Below are positions 1 to 8,073 of a stretch of DNA of 51,838 bases, piece by piece. The stretch lies in assembly GCA_018831195.1 (NCBI GenBank), contig JAHJDP010000053.1, positions 1 to 51,838 of the forward strand. The letters run 5' to 3'. Below the pieces are notes generated by a model. That model searched no databases, had not been told where the DNA came from, and saw nothing but the letters and a program-made list of their open reading frames with translations. Numbering within the stretch: the first letter of the stretch is position 1; each line of letters begins with the position of its first letter. The position numbers and the translations under genes were made by a program. The stretch is from Candidatus Eisenbacteria bacterium (GTDB lineage: Bacteria > Eisenbacteria > RBG-16-71-46 > CAIMUX01 > JAHJDP01).

Positions 1-77
1 CGGGCTCCCTCCGCTTGCACCGTCAATCCTCTCCCAGCACCTTCCTGCTTGTTTGAACCCTCTCTTTTCCTGGACAT
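1..77 (-). CDS. Start of an unidentified gene, cut by the window edge
   Basis: An ATG at 77-75 (minus strand) is preceded by a near-perfect Shine-Dalgarno, AAGGAGG, five bases upstream (rc of 83-88). It opens a frame of 25 codons that runs off the window without a stop. The peptide begins MSRKREGSNKQEGAG and is rich in Lys, Arg, Gly and Gln, with no hydrophobic signal sequence. It lies 25 bp after the stop of the usher-like gene and in the same reading frame, so it is probably the next gene of the fibre operon. A readthrough or nonsense-mutated tail of the usher-like gene is possible, but the strong ribosome binding site favours a separate gene. Function cannot be judged from 25 residues. Confidence 0.5.
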   Translation of the reverse strand, partial: MSRKREGSNKQEGAGRGLTVQAEGA

Positions 78-101
78 CTTCCCCTCCTTGTTTCCTTGGT
101 T

Positions 102-1985
102 TTACCCCAATTCGGTGTCCAAGAAAACTGGGGACGCCTCAAGGGAGAGTCCCGGGCCAATGGCGGATCGCAGATTGATGTTAAATCCGGCGCTTTTAGT
201 ATGTGTATCCGCGTTTGTTTCTACATCATGTTGGATTCCTGTTTGCCCATCCAATGTAAAACCGGACATACCGGAGTATCTTCCTGTAGAGACTCGCGCT
301 AGATATTCCTTTATCTCATACAAGCTCCCCGGCAAGAGATCATCCCTTATTCCATGTCCGACAGAGAGGCGCGTGAACCAATGATTCTCAAGATTCAAAT
401 CAATCCCAGTTATCAACTTGAGATCCTGGATTGCCAGGCCAAACTCCGGACGTTTTCCAAGATTTCTCGTCGCCTGCTGCGCCGCAACATGCATGCGCAC
501 ATTGGTTCGGCCCCGAAGAAGCATTCCAGAAAGGAATCCTCTGGTTTCTTCAATATCATGGTAGTGTCCATAAAACTTGGGATCCGAGCGAATCTTGATG
601 AGTGAATACCGAAACCTCTCAAAGACTGAGCCCTCTAGTTGCCCCAGAAAGCCAGCCGCACTAAGGATATTGGCCGCTGCTTCATAGCCATCATCTCCAC
701 CAATTCCATACTCCAAATAAAAGTGAACATTTTCTTGCAGTCGTAGATCACTCGATAGGCTCAGGCCGTCAAATTTTATTTCGTCTGCATCAAAATGAAT
801 GGTCTTGCGGATGGCGCTTAGCTGGAGGTCGAATTTGGATGTGAGTGGCGCCTTCATCCAAGCGCTTCCAATTTCGGTGCCTCGTTCTTCCCACCGGGAG
901 CGCAGAATATACGCCCCGGTTTCCAGCTTCCAGGGCCGGACAACAACGCCGGCGCCTCGTCCATATCGCTGCTCATTCATGAGTTTTGATAGCCGCCACG
1001 TTCGATCCCCCGCCAACAATTCCAGGCGATCGGACCGTATTGACATTCGATACTCTTCCGGTTCAGCAAAGGGAACGGCTTCCCATGCGTCGGGTCCACG
1101 AGCCAAGTAATCAATCCTATAGCGATCGCTCATCCGACCCAGACCGGAAAGCTCAGCTTGTCCAATCACTACTTCATATCCGGACAGACCATTCAGAGAT
1201 AACTGACTAGGAACCGTCCGAAACTGCTTTTCATCTCCTGCATTTGATACGATTTCACACGCACACCAGGCTTTTTCCTGAATTTGCCGCCCCCCCGGGG
1301 CTCGTCCATAGGCCATTAGCCAAACTGTGGAGATCCCCCCATCCCACCCCTCATTGCATGTCTCGACTTTATAACGTACAAGTTGTGTTTCGCTCGGATC
1401 GAGGTTGATGGAGCCAGGCTGAGCTTTTATATATGCGCCGCGATCCACATCCGCCCTGAATGAGAGGTCGAGGGAGGCGTTTCCTGTGTTTGTAACCGCC
1501 GCCGTGACTTGAAAGATATCTCCTGCGACGATACATCCGGACTGCTGCTCAATATTCAAAATAAAACCAGGAGCCTCCGGAACATCTATTTCAGCATAGG
1601 TCTTTTCCATCAGCCCCGTATCATTGAGATTTTCAAGAGAGTATTCAATCTTGTAATGTCCCGCCGCCGCCTTTCTTGAAACGCCGATAGCCACTATGCG
1701 TGAGTGTTGTTCCCCGGCGGATAAGGTAAGTACGCCAGCGGGCAGAATGTTGGACCATCCATCCGGAATGATTATATTTTCATTGAGGGAAAGCGCCTTT
1801 TCTTGATTGTTTGTTAAGGTAAAACAAAGAGTAGCAACCTGGCCCGGACTCACCTTGATAGTTTTTTTATCTCTGAGCGCAACAGAAAGATCCGCCCCCA
1901 TCCCGACCGATGAGAGAAAGAATAAAATCAGAAGAGATAGAAATATGCTATTCGATTTGCAGCTCAAGTTTCGAGCCAAACACAT
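102..1985 (-). CDS. Usher-like outer-membrane protein with N-terminal beta-sandwich domains
   Basis: Last complete gene of a four-gene surface-fibre module. I infer that it assembles or anchors the fibre in the outer membrane. An N-terminal Sec signal (core IFLSLLILFFLSS) is followed by about two beta-sandwich modules of the NEW3/CARDB type up to about residue 255. A long region of alternating polar and hydrophobic short strands follows, typical of an outer-membrane barrel, including the phrase RLSKLMNEQRYGRGAGV. The C-terminus (DTELG) does not end in the aromatic residue usual for barrels. The start is uncertain: ATGs at 1997 and 1985 and a TTG at 2009 all overlap the chaperone gene, and 1985 gives the most normal signal peptide. 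Classical FimD ushers are over 800 residues; this one is about 627, so the family assignment is only by analogy. Confidence 0.55.
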   Translation of the reverse strand: MCLARNLSCKSNSIFLSLLILFFLSSVGMGADLSVALRDKKTIKVSPGQVATLCFTLTNNQEKALSLNENIIIPDGWSNILPAGVLTLSAGEQHSRIVAIGVSRKAAAGHYKIEYSLENLNDTGLMEKTYAEIDVPEAPGFILNIEQQSGCIVAGDIFQVTAAVTNTGNASLDLSFRADVDRGAYIKAQPGSINLDPSETQLVRYKVETCNEGWDGGISTVWLMAYGRAPGGRQIQEKAWCACEIVSNAGDEKQFRTVPSQLSLNGLSGYEVVIGQAELSGLGRMSDRYRIDYLARGPDAWEAVPFAEPEEYRMSIRSDRLELLAGDRTWRLSKLMNEQRYGRGAGVVVRPWKLETGAYILRSRWEERGTEIGSAWMKAPLTSKFDLQLSAIRKTIHFDADEIKFDGLSLSSDLRLQENVHFYLEYGIGGDDGYEAAANILSAAGFLGQLEGSVFERFRYSLIKIRSDPKFYGHYHDIEETRGFLSGMLLRGRTNVRMHVAAQQATRNLGKRPEFGLAIQDLKLITGIDLNLENHWFTRLSVGHGIRDDLLPGSLYEIKEYLARVSTGRYSGMSGFTLDGQTGIQHDVETNADTHTKSAGFNINLRSAIGPGLSLEASPVFLDTELG

Positions 1986-2730
1986 GATCGTCGCCATTGT
2001 CTGCAACAATCAGTGCAGTGTAGCGGCCATCGGGAAGTTTTGGTATCCCGACGCTAAACCGGGCTGAACACTCCGGATAGATTCGCTTCTGGCCTCCTTG
2101 GAAGCGGCCTTGAGAGACCCCATCCCAATTGAAGATTTCCACCCATACAGAAGGCACCAGCTTGACTTCTCCGGTGTTCTCAACATCAAGTTGGATCCTC
2201 GCATCACTGTCACCCCAAACAGCATCCAACGAATTGAATAATAGATCATATCTTCCATCCACCCCCACGGTTGTGGTGAGTTGTATTCCATAACGTACGA
2301 CGGAGGTGAGTAAAAGTTCTCCATTTTGGGGATTCTGTCTTGAATAGTGCGCGATCGGCTCGACCATCAACAGGCTCCAATAGGACCCTCTCAAATCTTT
2401 TCCTTCAGGGACTGTCATTGTCCAGGCAATGGGCTGAGATCCTTCCGGTTGGATCGTAAATTGAGGCGGGGCAAAAGTGATCCAGTCGCCGTTTGATCTT
2501 TCTTCTGACCCTGGTTCCCCATATAGATTGCTCCCATCAGCATAGAACAAATAATCACGCTGGTAGGCAATGATCTCCTGATATTCTTCACTGTTGTTTT
2601 GTATAATGATGACCCCATGATGCGTCTGCCCCGGACGCGATTGAACATCGTACGCCAAGGGACCATCGACACTGATTGAACCGGCAAAGACCGGAAGGGG
2701 CATAAGAATTCCTAACAACATAGCTTTCAT
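1948..2730 (-). CDS. Periplasmic PapD-like fibre chaperone
   Basis: A 260-residue secreted protein with a short signal peptide (MKAMLLGILMPLPVFAG) and a beta-sandwich resembling the first domain of pilus chaperones. That domain has the usual order: a strand ending in an asparagine-rich turn (IIIQNNSEE), a WITFAPPQFTIQPEG stretch matching the 'P-x-x-x-x-L/I-x-P-G' boundary strand of the family, then a strand with GSYWSLLMVEP. A second domain of similar size begins near residue 140. It starts with a four-base ATGA overlap with the stop of the upstream subunit gene, so translation is coupled. Chaperone identity rests on fold-like motifs and context; a DUF916-type surface-complex protein is the main alternative. 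Confidence 0.6.
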   Translation of the reverse strand: MKAMLLGILMPLPVFAGSISVDGPLAYDVQSRPGQTHHGVIIIQNNSEEYQEIIAYQRDYLFYADGSNLYGEPGSEERSNGDWITFAPPQFTIQPEGSQPIAWTMTVPEGKDLRGSYWSLLMVEPIAHYSRQNPQNGELLLTSVVRYGIQLTTTVGVDGRYDLLFNSLDAVWGDSDARIQLDVENTGEVKLVPSVWVEIFNWDGVSQGRFQGGQKRIYPECSARFSVGIPKLPDGRYTALIVADNGDDHVFGSKLELQIE

Positions 2731-3209
2731 GGCAAGTCCACCACAGTGTAAATAACTGAAGTAAGATAATTGTTGGGTGTTAGAGAAGCTGAGATACCGG
2801 TTATTCGGAGCCGGATGGTAATACCGCTTCGGTCGCCGGCGCCTGAGAAGAGGGCCATATCATTGATTGTGACTTCCTGATAGAATGTTCCCTCTGTAAT
2901 GGACCCCGTACCGACCCCGGGACCCGTTCGCTTGATCCACAGAACCAAGGAATCAGACCAGTTGGTGTCACTGCGGCGCACATCAACGCGCCACCTGTCG
3001 GCGTGTCCCCCGGTATTGGTGATATTGAGAATGATCTCGTCTACCGAGCTTTCATAGGTCGACTTGAATTGTTCGTTGAATCTTGAGAATTGGCCCTTGG
3101 CCCCTATACGTTCAACCCAGTTCCCGAGAAGAGAAATATCAACGGCGGGAGCCGGCGATGAAATCGCGGCGCATAGGAGCACCGCCGCAAGAAGCCGCTT
3201 TGTCCTCAT
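2727..3209 (-). CDS. Small secreted fibre subunit (minor or adaptor)
   Basis: About 160 residues with a clear Sec signal (MRTKRLLAAVLLCAAISSPAPA) and a mature domain predicted to be all beta (IILNITNTGGHADRWRVDV, ITIRLRITG). It sits between the major subunit gene and the chaperone gene, overlapping the chaperone start by four bases. I infer a minor subunit, tip or anchor of the same fibre. The ATG at 3209 is chosen over one at 3221 because it directly begins a standard signal peptide and has GGGG six bases upstream. No family was recognised with certainty. Confidence 0.55.
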   Translation of the reverse strand: MRTKRLLAAVLLCAAISSPAPAVDISLLGNWVERIGAKGQFSRFNEQFKSTYESSVDEIILNITNTGGHADRWRVDVRRSDTNWSDSLVLWIKRTGPGVGTGSITEGTFYQEVTINDMALFSGAGDRSGITIRLRITGISASLTPNNYLTSVIYTVVDLP

Positions 3210-3271
3210 ATCGAACCCCATCCATGGGGAAAATCGCAGGGTGATATCCCACTTTAGTACAAGTTACAAAT

Positions 3272-3751
3272 CTACGACTCCGCCGTGATCGTATAGGTCA
3301 CCGTATGCACATCGCTGCCTGTTCCCTGTGCCGCCGTCGCACTGGCCGTATAAGATAGATCACAGGTTCCAACTGTCGTTGAGATTCCCGTGACAAAATC
3401 CGCGGCTATTGTAGATAAAGTTACCTGTGCGGCAGCGGTTCCTCCTGCGACGTTGGCGGCCACAACTTTCAATGTAAAATCTGGATCAGCAAGATCGGTG
3501 GCAACGGTAATTTTTTTACTGGCTTCATTCGTCGTCCAATTCAGATCGGACGTCGTGGCGTCGGTGGCGTCGTCCGGTTGGCTACCCGCGGTAGCTGAAT
3601 CAATGGTCAAAGTCACGTTTCCACCCACGATGGCGACCTCGTTTATGGCGGCCACGGTAACCGTAACCGTGTGATTGGCTGTTGTTCCGGCCGAAACACC
3701 GGTTGCAACAAATGCCGTACAGAGAATTGCAACGATCAGTCTGGCAACCAT
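3272..3751 (-). CDS. Major fibre subunit-like secreted beta protein
   Basis: First gene of the fibre module. The ATG at 3751 is preferred because AAGGAG and AGGTG sequences precede it and a signal peptide starts there (MVARLIVAILCTAFVATGVSA). The mature part, about 138 residues, is very rich in Thr, Ala and Val, with alternating strands (NHTVTVTVAAI at the N-terminus, HTVTYTITAES at the C-terminus). This is the look of spore-coat-U or DUF4402-like pilins that complete a fold by strand exchange. Low complexity, small size and first position behind a promoter are typical of an abundant structural subunit. Pilin function is inferred from composition and neighbours. Confidence 0.55.
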   Translation of the reverse strand: MVARLIVAILCTAFVATGVSAGTTANHTVTVTVAAINEVAIVGGNVTLTIDSATAGSQPDDATDATTSDLNWTTNEASKKITVATDLADPDFTLKVVAANVAGGTAAAQVTLSTIAADFVTGISTTVGTCDLSYTASATAAQGTGSDVHTVTYTITAES

Positions 3752-3865
3752 GATTTCACCTTTCTCCTTAAACGGACTCATCCCCATTAAGCCCAATATG
3801 GCGTGCGCATATTACGGCTATCTGAAGACTCTCCCCATCCTTCGGCTTCGAGGCCAAAGAACCTT

Positions 3866-3893
3866 AGAATCGGTTATCCCCATGCTGTGTCAA
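3866..3893 (-). promoter_or_regulatory. Possible sigma-70 promoter of the fibre operon
   Basis: On the minus strand a perfect TTGACA (rc of 3888-3893) is followed after 16 bases by GATTCT (rc of 3866-3871). The -10 box keeps the key A2 and T6. It lies about 115 bases upstream of the major subunit ATG. The -10 match is only 3 of 6, so this is tentative. Confidence 0.3.
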
Positions 3894-3927
3894 ACGCCAC
3901 ATAAATGTTACAGTGTATACATATGAT

Positions 3928-3952
3928 ATATCCCTAAAGTATTGTGGGATAT
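3928..3952. repeat. Inverted repeat upstream of the fibre promoter
   Basis: ATATCCC at 3928-3934 is matched by GGGATAT at 3946-3952, separated by an 11-base spacer, in the AT-rich stretch between the fibre operon and the DHOD-like gene. It could be an operator or a weak hairpin. No T-tract follows it. Confidence 0.3.
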
Positions 3953-4025
3953 GCAGTGCCTGCGGTTGAACCCATCGCTTGAAGTGGACCGTGAGGCCGG
4001 ATAGCAGGGAACCAATTCTTCAGAA

Positions 4026-5015
4026 TTACTCTTGAGACAGTATTAAATCGACGTATTGCGCCCTCTCGTAATTATAACGGTTATATTGAACATCAGATTG
4101 ACTGATCTTACCCCTAAAAGCATCAATATTTGAATATCCCTTGCTCTCCATCCATTCCTCCAGTCCCGCAAGGAGGGTCTCGATGTAGGAGACGCCATGC
4201 TTGTAAAGAGCGGTGGCGGTCTGCACGGCCGTGGCTCCGGCCAGTAAAAACTTCACAACATCGGCGGGCTTGTCCACCCCGCTGTTGGCGATGAGATCCA
4301 ACTTAACCCATCCATACAACAGGGCGATCCAGCGCAGTGGAAGCAGCGCGTCAACTGAACGACTCCATGTAATCCGTCGTTCAAGGACCTCGGTCTCAAT
4401 ATTGATATCGGGTTGGAAGAAACGGTTAAATAGAACAACACCGTCGGCGCCGCGCCTCTCCAACTCAGCGACGACATTCCCCACCGCCGAGTAGAAGGGA
4501 CTCAGCTTCACTGCCATCGGCAGGTTGACAGTCTTATGAATCGCCTCGAACGTGTCAAAGAGCTTCTGCTCGACAAGTTGGGCCGGCCTCTTCAGATCAA
4601 CTTCGACGGCATAGAAATTCAATTCGATGGCATCAACTCCGGTTTCCGCCAGCTGCTTTGTATAATCGACCCAGCTTCCCGAAGACACAGCATTGACGCT
4701 GCCGATCAAGGGCATCTTTACCGCTTTTCTGATCTCCTCGACCTGCAGAAGATGCGCCTTGGCGCCGGCATGCTCGAGCGACGGCAGGTAGGTGGAGGCT
4801 TCATGAGAGAGAGCCTCTCCAGGTATGAGATTTTCCTCCATCACATTGATTTCATGGAGAATCTGTTCCTCAAAAATGGAGCGGATGACAAGAGCTCCCG
4901 CACCCTTTTCTTCGATCTCCTTCACACGATCGAGATTGCTGGAAAAGGTCGACGCCGCCACAACGATAGGATTCTTGATGGAAACTCCCATATAAGAGGT
5001 TTTTAGATCGCTCAT
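4026..5015 (-). CDS. Dihydroorotate dehydrogenase-like FMN protein
   Basis: A 329-residue TIM-barrel flavoprotein of the DHOD/PreA class. The N-terminus (YMGVSIKNPIVVAAS) is the typical first strand with the FMN-contacting small residues, and the C-terminal part has LIANSGVDKPADVVKFLLAGATAVQTATALY, matching the FMN phosphate-binding Gly-rich loop and the following helix. Where true DHODs have the substrate-binding N-x-S/C-C-P-N motif, this protein reads ELNFYAVEVDL, so the catalytic Cys/Ser is absent. It is therefore more likely an uncharacterised paralogue than PyrD. It stands alone, with no pyrimidine genes nearby. The ATG at 5015 gives a normal length. Confidence 0.75.
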   Translation of the reverse strand: MSDLKTSYMGVSIKNPIVVAASTFSSNLDRVKEIEEKGAGALVIRSIFEEQILHEINVMEENLIPGEALSHEASTYLPSLEHAGAKAHLLQVEEIRKAVKMPLIGSVNAVSSGSWVDYTKQLAETGVDAIELNFYAVEVDLKRPAQLVEQKLFDTFEAIHKTVNLPMAVKLSPFYSAVGNVVAELERRGADGVVLFNRFFQPDINIETEVLERRITWSRSVDALLPLRWIALLYGWVKLDLIANSGVDKPADVVKFLLAGATAVQTATALYKHGVSYIETLLAGLEEWMESKGYSNIDAFRGKISQSDVQYNRYNYERAQYVDLILSQE

Positions 5016-5190
5016 TATATCACTCCGTCATCCTGTTTAGTGACATGCCATTGCCGGATTTCTCCAAGGGAATGGTTTATGAGAATTCCGGGGTTTTTCT
5101 TCACGGCGAACTTCAATAAATTATCAGATCGGCCGGATCGAGTCTATCTTCCAGTTGTCCTTCTCCTTTCCAAATCACCATACTACTTGG

Positions 5191-5219
5191 TTGACCTATC
5201 CCTGTTCCTTCTGTAGTCT
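5191..5219 (+). promoter_or_regulatory. Sigma-70 promoter of the four-gene membrane operon
   Basis: TTGACC at 5191-5196 and TAGTCT at 5214-5219 are separated by exactly 17 bases. Transcription would start near 5226, about 15 bases before the first ATG, with GGAG at 5229-5232 as ribosome binding site. Confidence 0.55.
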
Positions 5220-5240
5220 GATGGCTCTGGAGATGTTGAG

Positions 5241-6485
5241 ATGTTGAAGAGGGTTTTTACGAAAGAGGTCGCGGGAATGCGTCAGAATCAACATCGATGG
5301 TATCGTTCGGTTCCCCCACTCGCCTTGATCCCTGCCTTATATCTTGTCTTTCTCGTGTCGGCGTTTTTTCCCCTTCCATCCGCCGCGATTGAGCCCCCCA
5401 CCGCTCTCGCAGCTTATGACACGCCCAACGATCCCGGAGGCTCGATCACGCTGACCTGGGAGCTGAGTCCGAATGATCGGATCCCGGAGATCGGTGAAGA
5501 ACCCGGTGTTCTGCTGCTCACCTATGGAATCCTTCGGTCCCCGCACCCCCAGACCGGCTTCAATGAAATTGACATCGTTCTTCCCGGGATCTCGGAATAT
5601 ACCGATGACACCGCGGATGACGGGGTCTCCTTCTATTACATAGTTGAGGCCCGCGGCGATGACAGGAGCACCGCCCTGACGCCCGTGGTTGGGCCGGTGA
5701 AGGCCAGCGGCCAGGTATTCGACACGCGAAAGACCGTGCTCCTCATCTTCATGATCCTCTTCGGCGGCTCGGTTCTCTTTCTCATTCAGCGGGCGCGAGC
5801 CGGAAAAGAACTCTATATCCGGCCGATTCCTGGTCTCGCCGCCGTCGATGAGGCCATCGGTCGCGCCACCGAAATGGGCCGGCCGATTCTCTTTGTCCCC
5901 GGTCTCGGGGTAGCGGGAGACGTTGCGACGCTGGCGGCCTTCACCATGCTGGGCCGGATCGCACATAAAACGGCCGAGTATCAAACAAATGTCCGGGTTC
6001 CCTGTTACGACCCAATGGTCATGACTATTGCTCAAGACGTCGTCAAGTCGGCCTACCTCGATGCCGGTTATCCCGATATGTATAAAGAGGATGACGTCTT
6101 TTTCGTTACACAGGATCAATTTTCCTATGTCGCCGCCGTCAACGGTCTCATGATCCGCGAAAAACCGGCGACCAATTTCTATATAGGCAAGTTTTACGCG
6201 GAGAGTCTCATTTTAGCGGAAACAGGCAATATTGCCGGATCGATCCAAATCGCCGGCACCGATGAGATCATCCAAATCCCCTTCTTTGTCGCCGCATGTG
6301 ATTACACTCTTATTGGAGAGGAACTTTATGCGGCGAGCGCCTATCTATCCCGCGAACCGCCGTTGTTGGGAACGCTGAAGGGACAGGATTGGGGCAAGGC
6401 GGCGATGATGATCCTGATCGTTCTCGGCGTTCTCGCCGCCACTTTTGGTTGGAATGCTTTTGTTGATTTTTTTGCAACGCAGTAA
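5241..6485 (+). CDS. Membrane protein with periplasmic FN3-like domain and DUF6754-like region
   Basis: First gene of an uncharacterised membrane operon. The 414-residue product has an N-terminal hydrophobic signal/anchor (VPPLALIPALYLVFLVSAFF). A fibronectin-III-like beta domain follows (about residues 55-155, with LTWELSPND and the closing SFYYIVEARG). Next come a membrane segment (TVLLIFMILFGGSVLFLI), a cytoplasmic region starting IRPIPGLAAVDEAIGRATEMGRP, and a C-terminal membrane segment (AAMMILIVLGVLAATFGW). The cytoplasmic part matches what I recall as DUF6754, a family of unknown function. An ATG at 5277 is an alternative start. No catalytic motif is visible; a scaffold or sensor role in a membrane complex is a guess. 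Confidence 0.7.
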   Translation: MLKRVFTKEVAGMRQNQHRWYRSVPPLALIPALYLVFLVSAFFPLPSAAIEPPTALAAYDTPNDPGGSITLTWELSPNDRIPEIGEEPGVLLLTYGILRSPHPQTGFNEIDIVLPGISEYTDDTADDGVSFYYIVEARGDDRSTALTPVVGPVKASGQVFDTRKTVLLIFMILFGGSVLFLIQRARAGKELYIRPIPGLAAVDEAIGRATEMGRPILFVPGLGVAGDVATLAAFTMLGRIAHKTAEYQTNVRVPCYDPMVMTIAQDVVKSAYLDAGYPDMYKEDDVFFVTQDQFSYVAAVNGLMIREKPATNFYIGKFYAESLILAETGNIAGSIQIAGTDEIIQIPFFVAACDYTLIGEELYAASAYLSREPPLLGTLKGQDWGKAAMMILIVLGVLAATFGWNAFVDFFATQ

Positions 6486-6536
6486 ATTCAAGAACGCTTG
6501 AGGAAGCCGCGAGGTTCAGGTCATGAGGCATAGATC

Positions 6537-7181
6537 ATGAAGCGGGAAGTCCCTCTTATCATCACCATGGTGACGGGCCTATTTCTTGCCCTCCAATATT
6601 ATTCTCCCCACCGGCTTTCCGCACATATTTATGAAACGCTGATGGATTGGTTGATCATTGTCGGTGTGTTTGCCATCATGCTCGGCATTCTCGGTCTTTT
6701 ACGCCAGCATACGGATAAGCTCAAGACCAGAGAACGCAATTGGCCCTACAGCATCGCCCTGCTTGTGGGGCTCTTCGGCATGGTCATCCTCGGTTTTTGG
6801 GGACAGGGAATGGGCTCTCCCTTTGTTCAGGCCTATTTTACGGTCCTCAATCCCGTCCAAGCGACAATGTTCGCCCTTTTGGCGTTTTACATTGCGTCGG
6901 CGGCCTACCGCTCTTTCCGTGGCCGGTCGGTTCTGGCGTCGATACTTCTCATTTCAGCCATCATCGTCATGCTCGGCCGGGTACCCCTGGGAGAAATCAT
7001 CTGGCCGACCGTCAAGATCGGATCAATCACCATTCCCGGAGTCACCGCGATCTCTGACTGGCTTTTGAATGTTCCGAATCTCGCCGCAAAGCGGGCCATC
7101 TATGTCGGATTGGGTCTCGGCGGCGCCGCCACGGCGCTAAAGGTCGTCCTCGGTATCGAGGCGCCGCATCTTAGGGGATAG
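6537..7181 (+). CDS. Six-TM membrane protein of unknown function
   Basis: A 214-residue, mostly hydrophobic protein with about six predicted membrane segments (for example LIIVGVFAIMLGILGLL, SIALLVGLFGMVILGFWG and ILLISAIIVMLG). GAGG eight bases before the ATG serves as ribosome binding site. It follows the DUF6754-like gene by 51 bases and ends four bases before the TTG of the next gene, so the operon is tightly packed. I recognise no family and see no charged catalytic motif inside the membrane. It is probably an integral subunit of the same complex as its neighbours. Confidence 0.65.
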   Translation: MKREVPLIITMVTGLFLALQYYSPHRLSAHIYETLMDWLIIVGVFAIMLGILGLLRQHTDKLKTRERNWPYSIALLVGLFGMVILGFWGQGMGSPFVQAYFTVLNPVQATMFALLAFYIASAAYRSFRGRSVLASILLISAIIVMLGRVPLGEIIWPTVKIGSITIPGVTAISDWLLNVPNLAAKRAIYVGLGLGGAATALKVVLGIEAPHLRG

Positions 7182-7185
7182 AATC

Positions 7186-8043
7186 TTGGCCGAAGTTCAT
7201 AAAAAACATTGGTATGAGCATATGCTGGCGATCGACCGGCGCATACTCTATCTGTTTGTCTTTATCGCTGTTCTAGTCCCGGCGCTTTTCCCCTTCGGCC
7301 TCCCTATCAAAATCACGCCCGAGGTTCAAGCGGTCTATGATCGAATTGAGGCGATGCAACCGGGTGAGATCGTGATGTTCCCATTGGAGTATGATCCCTC
7401 CACCGCTGCGGAACTCGAGCCGATGGCCTTTGCGATGCTGCGGCATGCATTCTCAAGGAATCTGCGGGTGCTTGCCTGCTGTCTCTCCTCCACCGGTGTC
7501 TCTTTGGTAGAGGATGAGATTGCGCGTGTCGCCCGGGAATATGACAAGGAGTATGGTTCGGATTACGTTTATCTCGGATACCAACCCTATCCCGCCATCG
7601 TTATCATGACGATGGGTGAAAATTTTAGAACACCCTTCCCCCTCGACTACTACGGCACCTCGCTCGACAGCCTTCCGATGATGAAAAAAACCAAAAACTA
7701 TGACGATGTCTCCATGGTCTTCACAATTAACGCCACCAGCGGCATCGATTACTGGATCATATATGGTCAGGGGAGGTATAAATTCCCCCTTGGCCTGGGC
7801 TCAGCGGCAGTCATGGCGACGAATTATTACCAGTATGTTCAGTCGGGGCAGCTTTTCGGCATCATCAGCGGGCTGCGGGGCGCCGCGGAGTATGAAATCC
7901 TCATAGGTCAAGGAAATGTGGCCCGGAAGGGAATGGATGTGCAATCCGTGGCGCATGCCTTGATTATAATATTTATTCTATTGGGCAATATCGCCTTTCT
8001 GGTGGAGCGCCGGCGGGCCCGGCACCTCACGGAAGAAGCATAG
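7186..8043 (+). CDS. Two-TM protein with large extracytoplasmic domain, unknown function
   Basis: A 285-residue protein starting at a TTG with AGGGGA eight bases upstream. One membrane segment lies near residues 20-40 (ILYLFVFIAVLVPALFPFG) and a second near the C-terminus (ALIIIFILLGNIAFLV), followed by an Arg-rich tail (ERRRARHL). The roughly 200 residues between them form an alpha/beta-looking domain (GEIVMFPLEYDPST, RVLACCLSSTG, PAIVIMTMGENFRTPFP, SAAVMATNYYQYVQSGQLFG). It sits between two multi-TM genes of the same operon. A binding-protein-like or regulatory role is possible, but no known family was recognised. Confidence 0.65.
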   Translation: MAEVHKKHWYEHMLAIDRRILYLFVFIAVLVPALFPFGLPIKITPEVQAVYDRIEAMQPGEIVMFPLEYDPSTAAELEPMAFAMLRHAFSRNLRVLACCLSSTGVSLVEDEIARVAREYDKEYGSDYVYLGYQPYPAIVIMTMGENFRTPFPLDYYGTSLDSLPMMKKTKNYDDVSMVFTINATSGIDYWIIYGQGRYKFPLGLGSAAVMATNYYQYVQSGQLFGIISGLRGAAEYEILIGQGNVARKGMDVQSVAHALIIIFILLGNIAFLVERRRARHLTEEA

Positions 8044-8073
8044 GCGGGCCCACGGGCCATGGGAAGATAGCGA

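Noticed and set aside
5337-6119. 260-codon open frame on the minus strand
   Set aside because: It is antisense to the FN3/DUF6754-like gene, highly charged and without a ribosome binding site or family features.
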